Notes under the pieces: generated by a model
What the model was told of the DNA's origin: nothing
Databases searched by the model: none
What the model saw: the letters and a program-made list of their open reading frames with translations, nothing else
Shown here: positions 7,356-8,432 of the stretch, in pieces
Numbering within the stretch: position 1 is the stretch's first letter
How the letters are laid out: every line of letters begins with the position of its first letter
From: an uncultured Blautia sp.
Lineage (GTDB): Bacteria > Bacillota > Clostridia > Lachnospirales > Lachnospiraceae
DNA: 8,432 nucleotides
Assembly (NCBI GenBank): GCA_900551465.1
Contig: URWL01000066.1
Location: forward strand, 1 to 8,432
Direction of reading: 5' to 3'
Program-made: the position numbers and the translations under genes

Positions 7356-7384
7356 ATTGTACATATTTTTGTACAAAATAACAA
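7356..7384 (-). promoter_or_regulatory. Candidate sigma-A promoter of the glycosidase operon
   Basis: Reading leftward, TTGTTA (7384-7379) and TACAAT (7361-7356) are separated by exactly 17 bases. The -10 matches TATAAT at five of six positions and the -35 matches TTGACA at four of six. Transcription would begin near 7349, leaving a leader of about 50 bases before the GH3 ATG. It lies downstream of the GH32 terminator, where a promoter for the next unit is needed. The weak -35 would fit a regulated promoter. Confidence 0.6.
7357..7376. promoter_or_regulatory. Candidate operator: perfect TTGTACA-N6-TGTACAA palindrome
   Basis: Two perfect 7-base inverted arms, TTGTACA and TGTACAA, flank a six-base AT-only spacer. 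The palindrome covers most of the proposed promoter spacer and five bases of the -10, where a bound repressor would block RNA polymerase. The symmetry suggests a dimeric helix-turn-helix regulator. It does not look like a LytTR site (direct repeats) or a CcpA cre site. The regulator is not identified and no repressor gene is in the window. Confidence 0.5.
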
Positions 7385-7410
7385 CAAAGATTCCTATTCT
7401 GTCTCTTTGT
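7384..7410. repeat. Short inverted repeat upstream of the -35
   Basis: ACAAAGA (7384-7390) and TCTTTGT (7404-7410) are exact reverse complements separated by 13 bases, just upstream of the proposed -35. This could be a second regulator site or simply chance in AT-rich DNA. Confidence 0.3.
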
Positions 7411-7467
7411 GGTACATATCTTGCATATATATCGGAAAGCTACCTCTGTTTTTATACACATCTGCAT

Positions 7468-7520
7468 AAAAAAAGAAAAACAGTCATAAAATCTATGCAA
7501 CATAGCTTTATAACTGTTTT
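7468..7520 (-). terminator. Intrinsic terminator after the GH32 gene
   Basis: On the minus strand a stem of about 20 base pairs forms between AAAACAGTTATAAAGCTATG (7520-7501) and its near complement at 7497-7476, with a tiny three-base loop. A small bulge and one G-T type mismatch interrupt it. The descending arm runs directly into TTTTTCTTTTTTT (7480-7468). It lies about 30 bases past the GH32 stop. The stem is AT-rich, but its length and the T-tract make termination likely. There is no T-tract on the other strand, so it should act in one direction only. Confidence 0.85.
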
Positions 7521-7549
7521 CCGTCTCTACTTTATCCAATATATAACTA

Positions 7550-8432
7550 TTATCTTGTCACCTTCATTTTTTCCAGCGTCCAGAAACCTCCCCGGAATTC
7601 CTCTGCTTCCATCTTCAGAGTATGCACCGGAGTTTTTCCGTAAAATCTGGAGGAGAAAACCACTTCTCCCTGATTTACATAAATTTCCATTGCCGAGGTA
7701 TCCGCAAGGATCCTGATATCTTTCACCTGTTCTACACAGGCATTTCGGCTCCTGCGTCCTGCCCCGGCCTCCTCGTTCATTGTAAGAGTCAGAATTCCGT
7801 CTTTGTGCTCCAGTGTAAAGATATCTGTGAGAACCACCTTCACAGGTCCTTTTTCCAGCTGAAGCTCCAGATCAAAGGCTCCTTCTGTCTCCACTTCTCT
7901 GTCCTCCTGAGACAATTTCTTTTCCCAACGGCGGAGATTCATAAGCTCTTCCACAGGATACTGGTATATTTTTCCGTTCTGGTATCTCAGTTCTCTTGGA
8001 ACCGTCAGACAGTGCTGCCAGCCTTCTTCCAGAGTACGGTTCTGGTATTCCTCGTCCGCATCCGGCATTCCCATCCATCCAATAAGGAGCCTTCTGCCTT
8101 TCTGATCCAGAAAGGTCTGAGGGGCATAAAAATCGAATCCCATGTCCCATTCGCAGAAATCCTCAGCCTGAACTTTCTCCTCTTTCATCACGAAATATAC
8201 GGAAAGATAAATGTTCTGATAACGGTATTTTTCTCTTTTTACACCCTGGGGAGATACAGAAAGGATTTTCTGTCCATCCAGTTCAAACACATCCGGACAT
8301 TCCCACATATATCCAAATGGCTTTTCTGTCGTCAGTTCTCCGTCAAATTCCCATTTTTTCAGATCTTCTGAACGATAAAACAGTACTGCTCCCTGATCAT
8401 TTTTCTTTCTTCCTCCAAGTACCATGTGATAT
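7550..8432 (-). CDS. Family 32 glycoside hydrolase (sucrose-6-phosphate hydrolase / beta-fructofuranosidase), 5' end cut
   Basis: The frame is open to the right window edge (codons for Y-H precede the first internal ATG at 8425), so this is the C-terminal part, 293 whole codons, of a protein normally about 480-500 residues long. Counting from that internal methionine, MWECPDVFEL (E42) is the GH32 Glu-Cys-Pro box with the acid/base glutamate. YRSEDLKKWEF, GFDFYAPQTF, LLIGWMGMPD and HCLTVPREL are further blade motifs. The C-terminal beta-sandwich follows, with DTSAMEIYVNQGEVVFSSRFY-type sequence near the end. The nucleophile motif (N-D-P-N-G) and the R-D-P motif lie outside the window. The enzyme hydrolyses sucrose, sucrose 6-phosphate or fructans; the intracellular phosphate form (scrB/sacA-like) is most likely for a Firmicute but cannot be proven without the N-terminus. 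It belongs to a separate transcript that ends at the terminator 30 bases downstream. Confidence 0.93.
   Translation of the reverse strand, partial: YHMVLGGRKKNDQGAVLFYRSEDLKKWEFDGELTTEKPFGYMWECPDVFELDGQKILSVSPQGVKREKYRYQNIYLSVYFVMKEEKVQAEDFCEWDMGFDFYAPQTFLDQKGRRLLIGWMGMPDADEEYQNRTLEEGWQHCLTVPRELRYQNGKIYQYPVEELMNLRRWEKKLSQEDREVETEGAFDLELQLEKGPVKVVLTDIFTLEHKDGILTLTMNEEAGAGRRSRNACVEQVKDIRILADTSAMEIYVNQGEVVFSSRFYGKTPVHTLKMEAEEFRGGFWTLEKMKVTR

Noticed and set aside
7301..7387. Longer GH3 start at 7387 or 7330
   Set aside because: Neither ATG has a ribosome binding site, and the one at 7387 is upstream of the proposed transcript start. The ATG at 7300 has a good GGGAGG and starts a normal signal anchor.
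7476..7521. LytTR-like binding site (ACAGTTAT) in the intergenic region
   Set aside because: The match is part of the terminator stem, lacks a second direct repeat at the 12-13 bp distance expected for LytTR regulators, and fits the consensus poorly.
7622..8371. Long plus-strand open frame of 249 codons opposite the GH32 gene
   Set aside because: It mirrors the GH32 coding sequence, its translation has no recognisable domain, and the minus-strand frame carries clear family motifs.
1..8432. tRNA, rRNA, CRISPR arrays, insertion sequences or riboswitches
   Set aside because: None seen on either strand. The only intergenic space of note (7301-7549) is explained by a terminator, a promoter and short palindromes.

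Overview
The window looks like chromosomal DNA from a gut-type anaerobic Firmicute, most likely a Lachnospiraceae member (Blautia, Ruminococcus gnavus or Roseburia-like). This is inferred from the moderately AT-rich sequence, purine-rich GGAGG ribosome binding sites, a domain-inverted GH3 enzyme with membrane anchors, and an AgrA/LytTR-type response regulator next to a polytopic sensor kinase. No species can be named from the sequence alone. Every gene I can support lies on the minus strand, so the biological reading order runs from high to low coordinates.

Right edge (8432-7550): the 3' two-thirds or so of a GH32 beta-fructosidase / sucrose-6-phosphate hydrolase, cut by the window edge. It is followed by a long AT-rich stem-loop with a T-tract (7520-7468), a convincing intrinsic terminator that separates it from the next unit.

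Intergenic 7549-7301: after the terminator there is a plausible sigma-A promoter (-35 near 7384-7379, -10 at 7361-7356). A perfect 7+7 bp palindrome (7357-7376) overlaps its spacer and -10 and is a good operator candidate. A second, weaker inverted repeat lies just upstream.

Operon (7300 to beyond 1): six genes packed head to tail. In order they are a 1002-aa surface GH3 enzyme with inverted domain order and a membrane segment at each end; a 132-aa four-helix membrane protein of unknown function; a 799-aa cytoplasmic GH2 enzyme; a 201-aa GtrA-like membrane protein; a LytTR response regulator; and the start of its probable sensor kinase. Four of the five junctions overlap (1, 4, 4 and 4 nt) and the fifth has a 21-nt gap, so the genes are probably co-transcribed and largely translationally coupled.

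Working model (inference): the GH3 enzyme acts outside the membrane and the GH2 enzyme inside on related glycosides. The two small membrane proteins may move or handle sugar or lipid-linked sugar, and the two-component system at the end of the operon senses a related signal. The combination of two glycosidases, a GtrA-like protein, an orphan membrane protein and a LytTR two-component system in one coupled operon is the most interesting thing here. No RNA genes, mobile elements or CRISPR arrays were seen.
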